Origin: Psychrobacter proteolyticus
GTDB taxonomy: Bacteria > Pseudomonadota > Gammaproteobacteria > Pseudomonadales > Moraxellaceae
DNA: 64,000 bases
Direction of reading: 5' to 3'
Assembly (NCBI RefSeq): GCF_003350005.1
Contig: NZ_QLKS01000003.1
Span: 124,001-188,000 of the forward strand
The translations under genes were made by a program, and so were the position numbers. Shown piece after piece: positions 27,354 through 36,440 of the stretch. The notes under the pieces were generated by a model that was given only the letters and a program-made list of their open reading frames with translations, ran no database searches and had not been told where the DNA came from. Position 1 is the first letter of the stretch. Each line of letters opens with the position of its first letter.

Positions 27354-27968
27354 ATGTCTACTTCTAGTCTCATTTTATTCAACAAGCCTTACGGCGTGCA
27401 AAGTCAGTTTAGAGATGATAGTAACAACGACCACACTACCCTATCGCAATACTTTACCGATAAGGCCTTGCGAGTTGCTGGTAGGCTAGATGCTACTTCG
27501 GAGGGCTTGCTGATTTTGACTGATGATGGTCGCGTTAATAAAGCAATTACTCATCCGCCAAAAGCCAATGCAGGGCGCAAGCAAGGTAAAACTTATTTAG
27601 TACAAGTAGAAGGAACGCCTACTACTGAGCAACTCAATAAGCTCAAACGTGGCGTAGTTTTAAAAGATGGTAAAACGCTACCTGCTGAGGTCAAACACGT
27701 CAGTGAAGATGAGCTACCGATGGTACTCTGGCAGCGCAATCCGCCAATACGTGAGCGTAAAAGTGTACCGGACTCATGGCTAATGCTAACTATCTATGAA
27801 GGTAAAAATCGCCAAGTTAGACGTATGACAGCGCATGTCGGTCTGCCTTGTCTGCGTTTGATACGTTGGTCGGTTGCAGGGTTTGAGCTAGGTGAGTTAG
27901 CTGTTGGAGAGTTTGTACGCGTTCATCTAACTAGCGAACACTGTCGTCAGCTAGGTATTAGCAATTAG
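27354..27968 (+). CDS. rluE: 23S rRNA pseudouridine synthase of the RsuA/RluE family
   Basis: The 204-residue cytoplasmic enzyme isomerises a uridine in 23S rRNA (position 2457 for E. coli RluE). The catalytic segment is AGRLDATSEGLLILTDDG with the conserved Asp. Other family stretches are ILFNKPYGVQSQFRDD, ITHPPKANAGRKQGKTYLVQ, YEGKNRQVRRMTAHVGLPCL and LRLIRWSVAGFELGELAVGE. There is no N-terminal S4 domain, as is usual for RluE. The start MSTSSLILF at 27354 is chosen over an upstream ATG at 27315 because the core begins at once and AGGAAA precedes it. It is monocistronic. Confidence 0.9.
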   Translation: MSTSSLILFNKPYGVQSQFRDDSNNDHTTLSQYFTDKALRVAGRLDATSEGLLILTDDGRVNKAITHPPKANAGRKQGKTYLVQVEGTPTTEQLNKLKRGVVLKDGKTLPAEVKHVSEDELPMVLWQRNPPIRERKSVPDSWLMLTIYEGKNRQVRRMTAHVGLPCLRLIRWSVAGFELGELAVGEFVRVHLTSEHCRQLGISN

Positions 27969-28165
27969 TTTGTACCGGACAAACGCTTAGCTGCAAGTAT
28001 ATAATTCTCATATAAATTAAATATATTACGAGCTATTAAACATAGCGTCTCGAATGGGTAAGATTTATCTGCTAAGATTCAGAACTCAATTGGCTGTGTG
28101 CAGCCATTAGTTATATAAAGTGGGTCTCGTCCATTTATCATCTAATTTTGTAATAGGGATATGTC

Positions 28166-29023
28166 ATGATTGCTTCTCATCGTTTTGCTTTGCTGGCCAC
28201 CAGTATTTCTGCTGCGCTTTTATTGAGTGCGTGTCAGCCAGCAGCAGAGAACAATCAATCAATGCCTGTAGAAGAAAGCACTCCTCCAGTGAATGACGTG
28301 ACACATGCCGAGCATGACAGTATTGGCGACGAGGCATTAACAGACAGCGAAAGCGTCACCGATGAGTCTCAGATGACAGATATGCTAAGAGACTATACGA
28401 GATCGATGACTAGAATGCATGATGAGATGATGATTGGTATGGGGTATAACGATCCTGATACCGCTTTTGCTAAAGGCATGTTGGGACATCATCGCGGCGC
28501 GGTAGATATGGCAAAAATAGAGCTCAAGTACGGTACTGACGAAGCGATGCGCCAACTTGCTCAAGATGTCATTACGGCACAGCAAGCTGAGATCGATGTC
28601 TTAAACAAATGGCTAGCTAGCCACCCTGATGCTGCCAAACCTAAGCCAAATACTGTGGCGATGCAGCAAGCATACGCTAAAAGCATGGAAAACATGCATG
28701 GCGAAATGACTTTGGGTGTGGCTGATCCCGTGCCTGATATGGCATTTGCACGCGGCATGCTACCGCATCATATTGCCGCTGTTGATATGGCAAAAGTTCA
28801 GCTCGAATATGGGACAGATGAAGAAATGCGTCAGTTGGCGCAAGACGTCATTGATACCCAGCAAACTGAAATTGATGTGATGAAAAACTGGATTGCTGCG
28901 CTTGAGGCTGCAAGTAGCAACGAAGATAGTAGCTCTGTAGATGAAAACATAGCGCCCGAAACTACCGATAATAAGAACCCAGATAACCCAGATAATCTAG
29001 ATAACAGAGCTAAAGAGCAGTAA
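28166..29023 (+). CDS. Lipoprotein with two tandem DUF305 domains
   Basis: The 285-residue exported lipoprotein has a signal peptide and lipobox LSAC23. Two copies of the DUF305 four-helix domain occupy roughly residues 71-152 and 167-247, each with MHDEM/MHGEM, a FAKGMLGHH or FARGMLPHH His-His pair, AAVDMAK-type and the YGTDE.MRQLAQDVI segment. The two are about 65% identical by eye, so the pair arose by internal duplication. DUF305 proteins such as cyanobacterial CopM bind copper through Met/His residues; the abundance of both here fits a periplasmic metal-handling role, which is inferred. The tail is Asp/Asn/Pro-rich with repeated PDN. GGGAT lies before the ATG. Confidence 0.85.
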   Translation: MIASHRFALLATSISAALLLSACQPAAENNQSMPVEESTPPVNDVTHAEHDSIGDEALTDSESVTDESQMTDMLRDYTRSMTRMHDEMMIGMGYNDPDTAFAKGMLGHHRGAVDMAKIELKYGTDEAMRQLAQDVITAQQAEIDVLNKWLASHPDAAKPKPNTVAMQQAYAKSMENMHGEMTLGVADPVPDMAFARGMLPHHIAAVDMAKVQLEYGTDEEMRQLAQDVIDTQQTEIDVMKNWIAALEAASSNEDSSSVDENIAPETTDNKNPDNPDNLDNRAKEQ

Positions 29024-29100
29024 ACGTATATCTTCTCGCCAACCTCTGACCTATCGAGCATTTAAATTGCTTGGATATATCTACAATATTAAAAGTGATT

Positions 29101-29145
29101 AAAAAACCCTCTTCTAAGCATGATTGCTCGGAAGAGGGTTTTTTA
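29101..29145. terminator. Terminator between DUF305 gene and M61 peptidase gene
   Basis: AAAACCCTCTTC pairs with GAAGAGGGTTTT (internal AGCA/TGCT pairs also form), with A- and T-runs on both sides. It separates two converging genes and can serve both. Confidence 0.9.
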
Positions 29146-29192
29146 TATGGAAGGGTTTTTCGTATGGAAAGGTATTTTATATAGCATTGAGG

Positions 29193-31223
29193 CTACCGCT
29201 TCATAACATTGAGCCATGTCTCCCAACCTGCCTCACCTTTTAATTGCTCATTATCATTGTCTAGCGTCTTATCTCCTTTTGCTAAGCGTAGGCTTACTTT
29301 ATGAGGAAGTACTGCTCCAGTCATGCCAGTTGTCTCATCTCGCGACTTAACTTTAGTTATCGTTTCGGGTTGAACCTGAACACACATCAGCTCATCACGG
29401 CGGAACAAATAGCACTCAACAGGATGCGCTATATTAACCAAGGCGGTAAGTTGTTTCGTATCTGCTTTGATGCCGTCAATCGCAATAATAACATCATGCG
29501 CTGAAATACCAGCTCTAGCCGCAATACTATCTCGCATCACACGATTTACCTTAAGCCCAGCTGGCGACTCATTACATCGCATACCCCAAGGCACATGCTT
29601 GTCAGCCGTTTCTTTAGTATTCTCCTGTATTTTGACGCCGTTTGCCACTAGCAACGCTTCAATTGGCAACTCTTCCACCCCATTGACGTAACGGCGTTCA
29701 AAATCTTCCCATTCTGCTATCGGCATAAACTGCTCAATGACTGAGCCCATATCAGCACTACTGATGCCAATTCGCTTACTGTCATTCTGCTTGGCCTGAG
29801 TATAAAAAGCTTTGACCACATCAAACAAACGATAACGACCATCACTATTTTTGAGTAAGATTAGGTCCAGACATAGGGCTACCAACGCGCCTTTATTATA
29901 GTAACTGATACCCGCATTGCCTGTGTTTTCATCAGTACGATACAGCTTAATCCAAGCATCAAAGCTCGACTCTGCCACGCTTTGATTACCGCGCCCTGGG
30001 GTCTGATAATAGCGATTGATTTGCTCGGCTAGCAGTCGCAGATAATTGACTTTATCAATCACACCTGACGCTTGCAACATAAAGTCATCGATATAAGACG
30101 TAAACCCTTCGAATACCCAAAGTAATGGCGTAAATGCCTCACGGCGTAAATCGACATCGATCATGACATCAGGACGCACCGTCTTCACCCACCATGAGTG
30201 AAAATACTCGTGACTACATAAGCCTAAAAACCGCTGATAATCTGTACTCGGTAACTTTGGCTCATTGGCACTTGGCAAGTCATTGCGCGGGGTGATAAGG
30301 CTAGTCGAGTTGATATGCTCAAGCCCACCATAATCCTGACCGCTAGCAAAGGTCATAAAGGTATAATCGTCAAATGGCGCATCGCCTAACCAATCTACAT
30401 AGGTCTGACAAATCTGAGTAATATCCTGCTGTAATCGACCTAGATTGGCATTCTGCTTGCCTGACAGATAAAAACTATGATGTAGCGTCTGATGCTCATT
30501 ATCATGAATAATAAAATCAAACTTTTCTTGTTCTGCGATTTCGAATGGATAATCAATCAACTCGTGATAGTTGGCTGCCTGTAACTTATAGAGGTGCTGA
30601 CGGTTCGCTTGCTGATTGTCTTTTTGCTGCTGATCAATCTGCAGGTGCGTAGCGTCCAAACCACAGGCCAACAGTACTTTGCTACTTTCTTTGTCTGCAA
30701 AAAATGTCTCAGGAACGATTAAGCTAACTTGGGCAGGTGCTTTCTCTTGCCCTTCGACGGCTAGCGCAAGTGAAGTGAAATTGCCATAAAGTCGTTGCTG
30801 ATCGACATAGGCTGTACGCACAGACAAGTCATAGCAATAGACTTCGTACTCGACGATGACCCTCTGCCCTGCTTGCGCCGCTGGCAGCTGCCATGTATTT
30901 TTGTCGATTTTTTGCGCGCGATAAGTCTCTGGCTGCTTGTCACTATCCGCTATTTGAGCCTCTAGTACTTGATAATGTACCGCAGTGATGTTTCGAGCAA
31001 ACTCGCGCATCAAATAGCTGCCTGGTATCCACGCTGGTAACCAAAGCTGCGGCGCATCGGATACTGCTGTAAAACTCAGTGATACATCGACCAAATGCTC
31101 GTAGAAACGGGCGAAATCAAATTGATAGCTTATATCAGCTATCATTTTAGCCTTAGTATCATGATGATTGGTTGAAACATTGCTCGCTAGTTGTTTAGTA
31201 GTGGTATTAGCAAATGCAGTCAT
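29193..31223 (-). CDS. M61 family metallopeptidase (glycyl aminopeptidase-like) with PDZ domain
   Basis: The ~676-residue zinc peptidase of family M61 has the active-site CSHEYFHSWWVKTVRPD (HExxH) near residue 340, followed by VFEGFTSYIDDFML with the third Zn ligand Glu. The N-terminal portion is the M61 beta-domain (PQLWLPAWIPGSYLMREFAR is a family signature). The C-terminal ~120 residues form a PDZ domain with GLKVNRVMRDSIAARAGISA. No signal peptide is obvious, so it is likely cytoplasmic. Start 31223 is chosen because AAGGA precedes it at a usable distance; ATG at 31235 directly abuts AAGG. Members cleave N-terminal glycine or alanine from peptides. Confidence 0.9.
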   Translation of the reverse strand: MTAFANTTTKQLASNVSTNHHDTKAKMIADISYQFDFARFYEHLVDVSLSFTAVSDAPQLWLPAWIPGSYLMREFARNITAVHYQVLEAQIADSDKQPETYRAQKIDKNTWQLPAAQAGQRVIVEYEVYCYDLSVRTAYVDQQRLYGNFTSLALAVEGQEKAPAQVSLIVPETFFADKESSKVLLACGLDATHLQIDQQQKDNQQANRQHLYKLQAANYHELIDYPFEIAEQEKFDFIIHDNEHQTLHHSFYLSGKQNANLGRLQQDITQICQTYVDWLGDAPFDDYTFMTFASGQDYGGLEHINSTSLITPRNDLPSANEPKLPSTDYQRFLGLCSHEYFHSWWVKTVRPDVMIDVDLRREAFTPLLWVFEGFTSYIDDFMLQASGVIDKVNYLRLLAEQINRYYQTPGRGNQSVAESSFDAWIKLYRTDENTGNAGISYYNKGALVALCLDLILLKNSDGRYRLFDVVKAFYTQAKQNDSKRIGISSADMGSVIEQFMPIAEWEDFERRYVNGVEELPIEALLVANGVKIQENTKETADKHVPWGMRCNESPAGLKVNRVMRDSIAARAGISAHDVIIAIDGIKADTKQLTALVNIAHPVECYLFRRDELMCVQVQPETITKVKSRDETTGMTGAVLPHKVSLRLAKGDKTLDNDNEQLKGEAGWETWLNVMKR

Positions 31224-31235
31224 CGTGTCTCTCAT

Positions 31236-31547
31236 CCTTATTTTTATAATTATGCTAGAAGTCCTGCTCTAAAAAAGCAACTCCTAAACCATGAATAGCC
31301 AATCGCTATGCATTAACTATAGAAAATAGCAGTTATTATTGTAAATTGTGGCATTAATTGGCATTTTTTATGTTTTTTGCCTTGAAAGTTATGCGGGCCA
31401 TCTCAATTAAAGATGCTAACTGCTAAAGTTACTTTAATAAACTGATGATAATTGACTAATGACGTGGCCTTTTGGCTTGCAGATTGGCTTTTTTAGGTTT
31501 ATTGCAACCGTATTTAATTTTTTACATAGATATATTTAGGATATTTT
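31236..31547. other. Divergent promoter region between M61 peptidase gene and slyD
   Basis: About 310 A/T-rich bases without a supported ORF. Both flanking genes should have promoters here. No regulator site was recognised. Confidence 0.4.
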
Positions 31548-32033
31548 ATGACTACTATCGCAAAAGACACTGCCGTCAAATTCAATTACACACTAAAAGA
31601 CGACGAAGGCAATATCCTTGACCAGTCACCAGAAGGTCAGCCACTTGCTTATCTACATGGTCACAGCAACATTATCCCAGGCCTAGAAGCACAATTAGAA
31701 GGTAAGTCTGCTGGCGAAAAAGTTAATGCAGTCGTTGAACCTGCTGATGGCTACGGCGAATACCAAGAGCAAGCAGTACAGCACGTACCACGTGACAACT
31801 TCCAAGGCGTTGATGACATTCAGCCTGGTATGCAGTTCCAGTCAGAAGCTGGCGGCCAAGTAATGTTGGTTACTGTGACTGCTGTAAACGATCAAGAAGT
31901 GACTGTTGATGCAAACCATCCATTGGCTGGCAAGCGTTTGACATTTGATGTTGAAATCCAAGAAGTACGTGCAGCAACTGAAGACGAACTAAACCATGGC
32001 CATGTACATGGTGCAGGTGGCGTTGAGCACTAA
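31548..32033 (+). CDS. slyD: FKBP-type peptidyl-prolyl isomerase, SlyD-like
   Basis: The 161-residue cytoplasmic FKBP isomerase/chaperone has the SlyD arrangement: FKBP halves VKFNYTLKDDEGNILDQSPE and PLAYLHGHSNIIPGLEAQLEGK, then an inserted-in-flap domain starting at AGEKVNAVVEPADGYGEYQE and including VPRDNFQG, and a closing strand LAGKRLTFDVEIQEV. The C-terminus is short (HGHVHGAGGVEH), with only a few His and without the long metal-binding tail of E. coli SlyD, so nickel delivery may be weak. TAGGATATTTT precedes the ATG. A terminator follows, so it is monocistronic. Confidence 0.92.
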   Translation: MTTIAKDTAVKFNYTLKDDEGNILDQSPEGQPLAYLHGHSNIIPGLEAQLEGKSAGEKVNAVVEPADGYGEYQEQAVQHVPRDNFQGVDDIQPGMQFQSEAGGQVMLVTVTAVNDQEVTVDANHPLAGKRLTFDVEIQEVRAATEDELNHGHVHGAGGVEH

Positions 32034-32094
32034 TCTCTTCTAGAGTGTAGTGAAAATAGTTAGATAATAAGTTATTAAATTTATCATCTAATCT

Positions 32095-32132
32095 AAAAGG
32101 TCAGTAGCCGATAAGGTTACTGGCCTTTTTTT
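32095..32132 (+). terminator. Terminator after slyD
   Basis: AAAAGGTCAGTAGCC pairs with GGTTACTGGCCTTTT with two non-Watson-Crick positions around GATAA, then a T-run. It lies about 60 bases past the slyD stop. Confidence 0.88.
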
Positions 32133-32274
32133 ATACTTATCTCATGGTAAGTTTTGAATTAATATAAATGTATTCATCTATGAGCTGAGTGCTAATTCCG
32201 TATACAGGGCTATTCAACTTGAATATACCCAATTAAAAAGTCCCCCATAAAAATTATTAATATCCAGACGTAAC

Positions 32275-32309
32275 AAAGCCGCATAACGACAAGCGTCATG
32301 CGGCTTTTA
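32275..32309 (-). terminator. Terminator-like hairpin downstream of prc
   Basis: AAAGCCGCAT pairs with ATGCGGCTTT around a 13-base loop with further internal pairing. T-rich stretches exist on the plus-strand side, and the minus strand continues with TTTGTTA. It lies 270 bases past the prc stop codon. Confidence 0.6.
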
Positions 32310-32524
32310 TTACCAACCATCCATGTTAGCGTTACGTGATACCTAATCCCGGGGCATCTCATAACTGACAGGCATCCAGCCTTATCATCCTTAATCAGCA
32401 AACTACTTATCCCTAGTGCGACCTTTAAGATACCAATCCCTAGTATCAATGAACCGTTTCGTTCAATCGTGCCGTACAGTTATAGTCGCAGATTGACCCT
32501 TCGTTGGTAAGAGGTCTAAACGTC

Positions 32525-32554
32525 AATCTATGTAAGCATATGCTTACATAGATT
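32525..32554. repeat. Perfect 30-bp palindrome downstream of prc
   Basis: AATCTATGTAAGCAT (32525-32539) is followed directly by its exact reverse complement (32540-32554) with no spacer. It starts 25 bases past the prc stop codon. It is not followed by a T-run, so it is not a standard terminator. It could be a protein-binding site, an RNA-stability hairpin or an insertion footprint. Confidence 0.9.
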
Positions 32555-32578
32555 ACGTAACGCTATAATAACTTCACA

Positions 32579-34792
32579 TTATAGCTTCTCTTCAGGGCTA
32601 AGCATTGTCTTAGGTTCAGCGCTGAGCATGAGGTAAGCTGCCTCATTGATAAACGCTTCATCCTCTGGTAATTCTGGACGTTCAGCGGCTTTCATACGGC
32701 TACGTTCTTCAAATTTTGCGTCCATCGCTGCTTGATAAGTATTCCAGTTAGAGTATGGACGCTCACTAGTTGCGATAAGGCGTTTGTTTTCTGCTTCTAA
32801 TGAGCGTTTTTCAATTAGCTGCATTTTGGCTCGGCGGCTATTGATATCTAATCGAACAGGTTTCTTTTCATCATCCATGTTACGAATATCATTTAGCGTC
32901 GACAGATAAGTAAACTGCGGGTCTTTTTGTTGGCGAATCTTAGACTGCTGATTGAGCGTCGCCAATGTATCACTGGTAAACTTCCCTTCAGGCTTATACG
33001 GTGCTGTTCTGATAGTGTCCCAAGGTAATGCTTTTTTCTGAGCGCGCTCGCCAAAGGTCGCATCGTCATAGATATTGACTAGCTCAACGTCTGGTACGAC
33101 CCCTTTATTTTGCGTACTACCGCCAGTAACACGATAAAATTTACGCTGAGTTAAGGTGGCAGATCCTAAAGCTAAGCTATCGAGCTGAATCTGCGCCGAG
33201 CCTTTACCAGTTGTCGTACTACCAACCACTAATCCGCGACCATAGTCTTGAATAGCAGCGGCAAAGATTTCACTGGCTGAGGCCGATGCTAAGTTGGTAA
33301 TGACCGCCATCTTGCCATCATACAATTGCTCGCCGCCATCGTTGTCACGGTATACTTGAATGTTGCCACGATTATCACGAATCTGTACCAGTGGTCCGCT
33401 CTTGATAAAGAAACCTAACATCTTGGCAACTTCATCTAATGAGCCACCAGGGTTATTGCGCAAATCAACCACTAAGCCATCGATATTTTGTTTATTCAGC
33501 TCTTTTAACGCTTTTTCAGTATCGATACTGACGCTACGATAGTCTTCACCGTTACGGCGCGCACGATAGTTCAAATAAAAGCTTGGTATCTCTAAAACAC
33601 CGATGCGCTTTGGTGTCTTATCAATATTAGGACGCTGCACTTCTACCACTCGCTGAGTGACGCCTGACTCTTCTTGCTGAATAATGTCTCGTACTACCGT
33701 GACCGTACGGGCGCTAGCATCTGGCGTGTTGGGTTGACGTAGTTTCAGTGTGACCGATGTACCGCGTTTTCCGCGAATCAAGCTGACAATTTCACGCGTT
33801 GACCAGCCAACCACGTCCGTCATGGTTTCGCCATCTTTTGCGATACCAACGATCAAATCATTGGGCTTGATTTGACCTGACTTAGCGGCTGGACCACCAT
33901 CGACCAAAGTCACAATACGGGTATAATCCGGATTTTTGCGATCTGGACGAATAGAGACACCTATGCCTTCCAACTGAAGACTGGACTGGATTTGCAATTC
34001 AGTCGCTTGAATCGGTGCATAGTAATTACTGTGCGGATCATAAGTGAGCATCGCCGTATTTAAGATCGTTTCCATGATTTCATCATCTTTAAGACGCTTA
34101 AACTGTTCTTGTTGACGCGACAAACGATTTTGCAAAATCTCATTTGGTGTACGATCATCGTTACGTACCAAGTCTTGTCCACGAGTGATATCTGGGTTGC
34201 TTAAAAATACTTTCTCTTTAGCTTTTTCGTCTTCTTGACCGAGCGTAATGCTCATCAACTGAAACTTTAACTGACGTTCCCAGTAATCGCGCTGCTCTTT
34301 TTTGGTTTTAAAATGGCCGAGTTTTTCACGATCAAGAATGATTGTGTCATTACCTGTCAAATCAATGTCTGTTTTGAGCATTTTGGTGGCCATCGCAAAG
34401 TACTCGTTTGAGCGTTTGCGATAACGATCAAACACCTCTACCCCTGCAGATAGATCACCTTGTTTTAGACGAGCGCCAAAGTCTTCAGCGTGTTTTTTCT
34501 TCAGCTCATCGACATCAGATTGCAAAAATAACGTATGGTTTGGGTCAAGGCTATCGATATACATTGATAGGATTTCGCTACCAGTCTTACTATCTAAAGG
34601 CTGATTAAGATAATGACTGCGATCCAGCAAGGCGGCTACTTGACGGGTAGTGACCTTTTGCTCAGGGGTCTGAACGAAGCTTCCTGTATTGGTCTCGGCG
34701 ACTGCAGTACCGTAGCTTTGGGTCAGGATAATACCGGCGATGCCCACTGACGCTGCACTGAGTAACCACTGTGCTGGTTGTTTTTTCATCAT
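32579..34792 (-). CDS. prc: Carboxy-terminal processing protease Prc (Tsp), S41 family
   Basis: The 737-residue periplasmic tail-specific protease degrades proteins from nonpolar C-termini and processes envelope proteins. The N-terminus has a signal peptide (MMKKQPAQWLLSAASVGIAG). The PDZ domain is around residues 250-340 (GIGVSIRPD, GGPAAKSGQIKPNDLIVGI). The S41 catalytic dyad is Ser near residue 503 in ASASASEIF and Lys near 528 in TTTGKGSAQ, the 25-residue spacing seen in E. coli Prc. A C-terminal helical domain with KRSLEAENKRL completes it. Two ATG codons are adjacent at the start. It is a single-gene unit reading away from nagZ. Confidence 0.96.
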   Translation of the reverse strand: MMKKQPAQWLLSAASVGIAGIILTQSYGTAVAETNTGSFVQTPEQKVTTRQVAALLDRSHYLNQPLDSKTGSEILSMYIDSLDPNHTLFLQSDVDELKKKHAEDFGARLKQGDLSAGVEVFDRYRKRSNEYFAMATKMLKTDIDLTGNDTIILDREKLGHFKTKKEQRDYWERQLKFQLMSITLGQEDEKAKEKVFLSNPDITRGQDLVRNDDRTPNEILQNRLSRQQEQFKRLKDDEIMETILNTAMLTYDPHSNYYAPIQATELQIQSSLQLEGIGVSIRPDRKNPDYTRIVTLVDGGPAAKSGQIKPNDLIVGIAKDGETMTDVVGWSTREIVSLIRGKRGTSVTLKLRQPNTPDASARTVTVVRDIIQQEESGVTQRVVEVQRPNIDKTPKRIGVLEIPSFYLNYRARRNGEDYRSVSIDTEKALKELNKQNIDGLVVDLRNNPGGSLDEVAKMLGFFIKSGPLVQIRDNRGNIQVYRDNDGGEQLYDGKMAVITNLASASASEIFAAAIQDYGRGLVVGSTTTGKGSAQIQLDSLALGSATLTQRKFYRVTGGSTQNKGVVPDVELVNIYDDATFGERAQKKALPWDTIRTAPYKPEGKFTSDTLATLNQQSKIRQQKDPQFTYLSTLNDIRNMDDEKKPVRLDINSRRAKMQLIEKRSLEAENKRLIATSERPYSNWNTYQAAMDAKFEERSRMKAAERPELPEDEAFINEAAYLMLSAEPKTMLSPEEKL

Positions 34793-35251
34793 ATGTACCT
34801 AGTTATTTGAAGTTAATAGTATTGGGTAATTCATCAGAATTAGAAATGCTCGAATCTGTTATGACCTATAAATGCTGTGTTTTATTCTTATATTTTATGC
34901 ATCATTAAATACTGATATATAGTCAAAAATCAATCAATATTATCACGCGCATAAATACTGAACTGTCTCAAACTGTATAAGCAATCTTACACGCTACGTC
35001 TGTACATACCAAACTTTCTATCACTTTTATCATACATAGCAATTGAGGGCTACCAACATCGATTTGATGACTGAATCTAATAGCTATTAGCAAATTGATT
35101 TGACCCCAATAATCTGCCACATTATGCTCAGTTAATAATAGCTGTCATAATAAGACATCTGAACAATGACTGCTAAGCGATAAGACAGCCATAGATAGAT
35201 CATCAGTCACCCTCATAATATAACCATATATAAAATAATAAGGATCACGCG
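34793..35251. other. Divergent promoter region between prc and nagZ
   Basis: These 459 bases hold no supported ORF. AATAAGGATCACGCG precedes the nagZ ATG. Both flanking genes are read outward, so both promoters are here. Confidence 0.45.
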
Positions 35252-36328
35252 ATGTACGGCGTTTTAATGATAGATATCGATAGTACCGCTTTGACCGCTG
35301 AAGATGTTAGCTTGATTAAACAAGCACAGGTCGGCGGAGTAATACTGTTTGGTCGCAACGTCACAGATGCTGCCCAAGTCAGAGCACTATGCGACGATAT
35401 ACGTTATCACAATCAGGATATACTTATCGGTGTGGACCAAGAAGGTGGACGAGTCACGAGGCTACGTGAAGGCTTCACGCCTCTACCTGCTATGGGACGA
35501 TTGGGTAAGTTATTCAATCAAGACCCAAGTCAGGCCCTTAGCTGCGCCTACGATTGCGGTTATCTAATGGCAGCTGAAGTGCTGGCTGTAGGAATCGATT
35601 TGAGCTTTGCACCCGTATTGGATAGAGATGGTATTAGCCAAGTCATCGGTGATCGCAGTTTTCATCATGAGCCGCAAGCCATCACCGCGCTTGCAACACA
35701 GTTCATGCGCGGAATGAAAACAGCTGGTATGGCAACCACTGGTAAACACTTCCCCGGTCATGGTGCCATCGCCCCTGACTCTCACGTATCAGAAGCCATT
35801 GATACGCGTAGCTTAGATGAAATCATCAATAGCGACATGCAACCTTTTACTCAAACACTACATAGTCTGGACGCTCTTATGCCAGCACACGTGATATTTT
35901 CGCAAGTAGACGACAAGCCAGCAGGATTCTCCAAAATTTGGCTACAAGATATTATTCGAGATGAGCTTAAATTTGATGGCGTACTTTTCTCTGATGATTT
36001 ATCGATGGCAGGTGCAAAGGCAGCGGGTGATGTCAGTGCTCGCGTAAAAGCGGCAATTGATGCTGGTTGTGATATTGCTCTCGTGTGCAACGATCGTGTG
36101 GCTGCTCATGAGGCTGCTAAAGCTGCGCAAGATCTGCCTTATCCTAACCAGCAACGTATCAAAACCATGCGCGGCAACATCCCAACATGGAAAGGCGACC
36201 TTGAATCTACCTGCCAGCAGTTTGAGTACTGGCAGCAAGCCAAGCAAAATGTTACTCAGACTTTTTTTGATGCGCAAGCTGATGCTCAGACTGCCAAAGC
36301 ATCCATAGATCCTACTATGTATAAATAA
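35252..36328 (+). CDS. nagZ: Beta-N-acetylhexosaminidase NagZ
   Basis: This cytoplasmic glycoside hydrolase of family 3 removes GlcNAc from 1,6-anhydro-muropeptides in peptidoglycan recycling, producing inducers of AmpC where that system exists. Key segments are GGVILFGRNV, IGVDQEGGRVTRLREGFT, the VIGDRSF loop, KHFPGHG with the catalytic-loop His in ATTGKHFPGHGAIAPDSH, and the nucleophile Asp in LFSDDLSM. The 358-residue length is a little longer than the usual 340 because of a Gln/Ala-rich C-terminal tail. AAGGATC lies before the ATG. It is a lone gene with its own terminator. Confidence 0.95.
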   Translation: MYGVLMIDIDSTALTAEDVSLIKQAQVGGVILFGRNVTDAAQVRALCDDIRYHNQDILIGVDQEGGRVTRLREGFTPLPAMGRLGKLFNQDPSQALSCAYDCGYLMAAEVLAVGIDLSFAPVLDRDGISQVIGDRSFHHEPQAITALATQFMRGMKTAGMATTGKHFPGHGAIAPDSHVSEAIDTRSLDEIINSDMQPFTQTLHSLDALMPAHVIFSQVDDKPAGFSKIWLQDIIRDELKFDGVLFSDDLSMAGAKAAGDVSARVKAAIDAGCDIALVCNDRVAAHEAAKAAQDLPYPNQQRIKTMRGNIPTWKGDLESTCQQFEYWQQAKQNVTQTFFDAQADAQTAKASIDPTMYK

Positions 36329-36359
36329 TAGCTGGTTCAACTTTCATCGAGCAGCATAC

Positions 36360-36392
36360 AAAAAACCGCACCTTTGTAAAATGCGGTTTTTG
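36360..36392. terminator. Terminator between nagZ and OmpA-domain gene
   Basis: AAAAACCGCA pairs with TGCGGTTTTT around a 10-base loop that can pair further, with A- and T-runs on the two sides. It serves the converging genes. Confidence 0.85.
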
Positions 36393-36440
36393 TCGTTTGG
36401 CTACCTTTGTCTAATTACAAGCAAAATAGGGACATATAAA

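Larger units (their letters stand above)
32133..32578 (-). other. Long 3' region of prc without a gene
   Basis: About 445 bases between slyD and prc. On the minus strand this is the 3' side of prc. It holds a perfect 30-bp palindrome (32525-32554), two related segments AGGGATTGGTATC and GGGATTAGGTATC, and a terminator at 32275-32309. A TTG-led ORF crosses the terminator and is not credible. The prc message could carry a structured ~270-base untranslated end. Confidence 0.4.

Noticed and set aside
32210..32449. 79-codon minus-strand ORF between slyD and prc
   Set aside because: It begins with TTG, has no ribosome-binding site, and runs through the terminator hairpin at 32275-32309.
32525..32554. 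Palindrome considered as a dif/XerCD site or LexA box
   Set aside because: It has no 6-bp central region between two 11-bp arms typical of dif, and lacks the CTGT-N8-ACAG LexA pattern.
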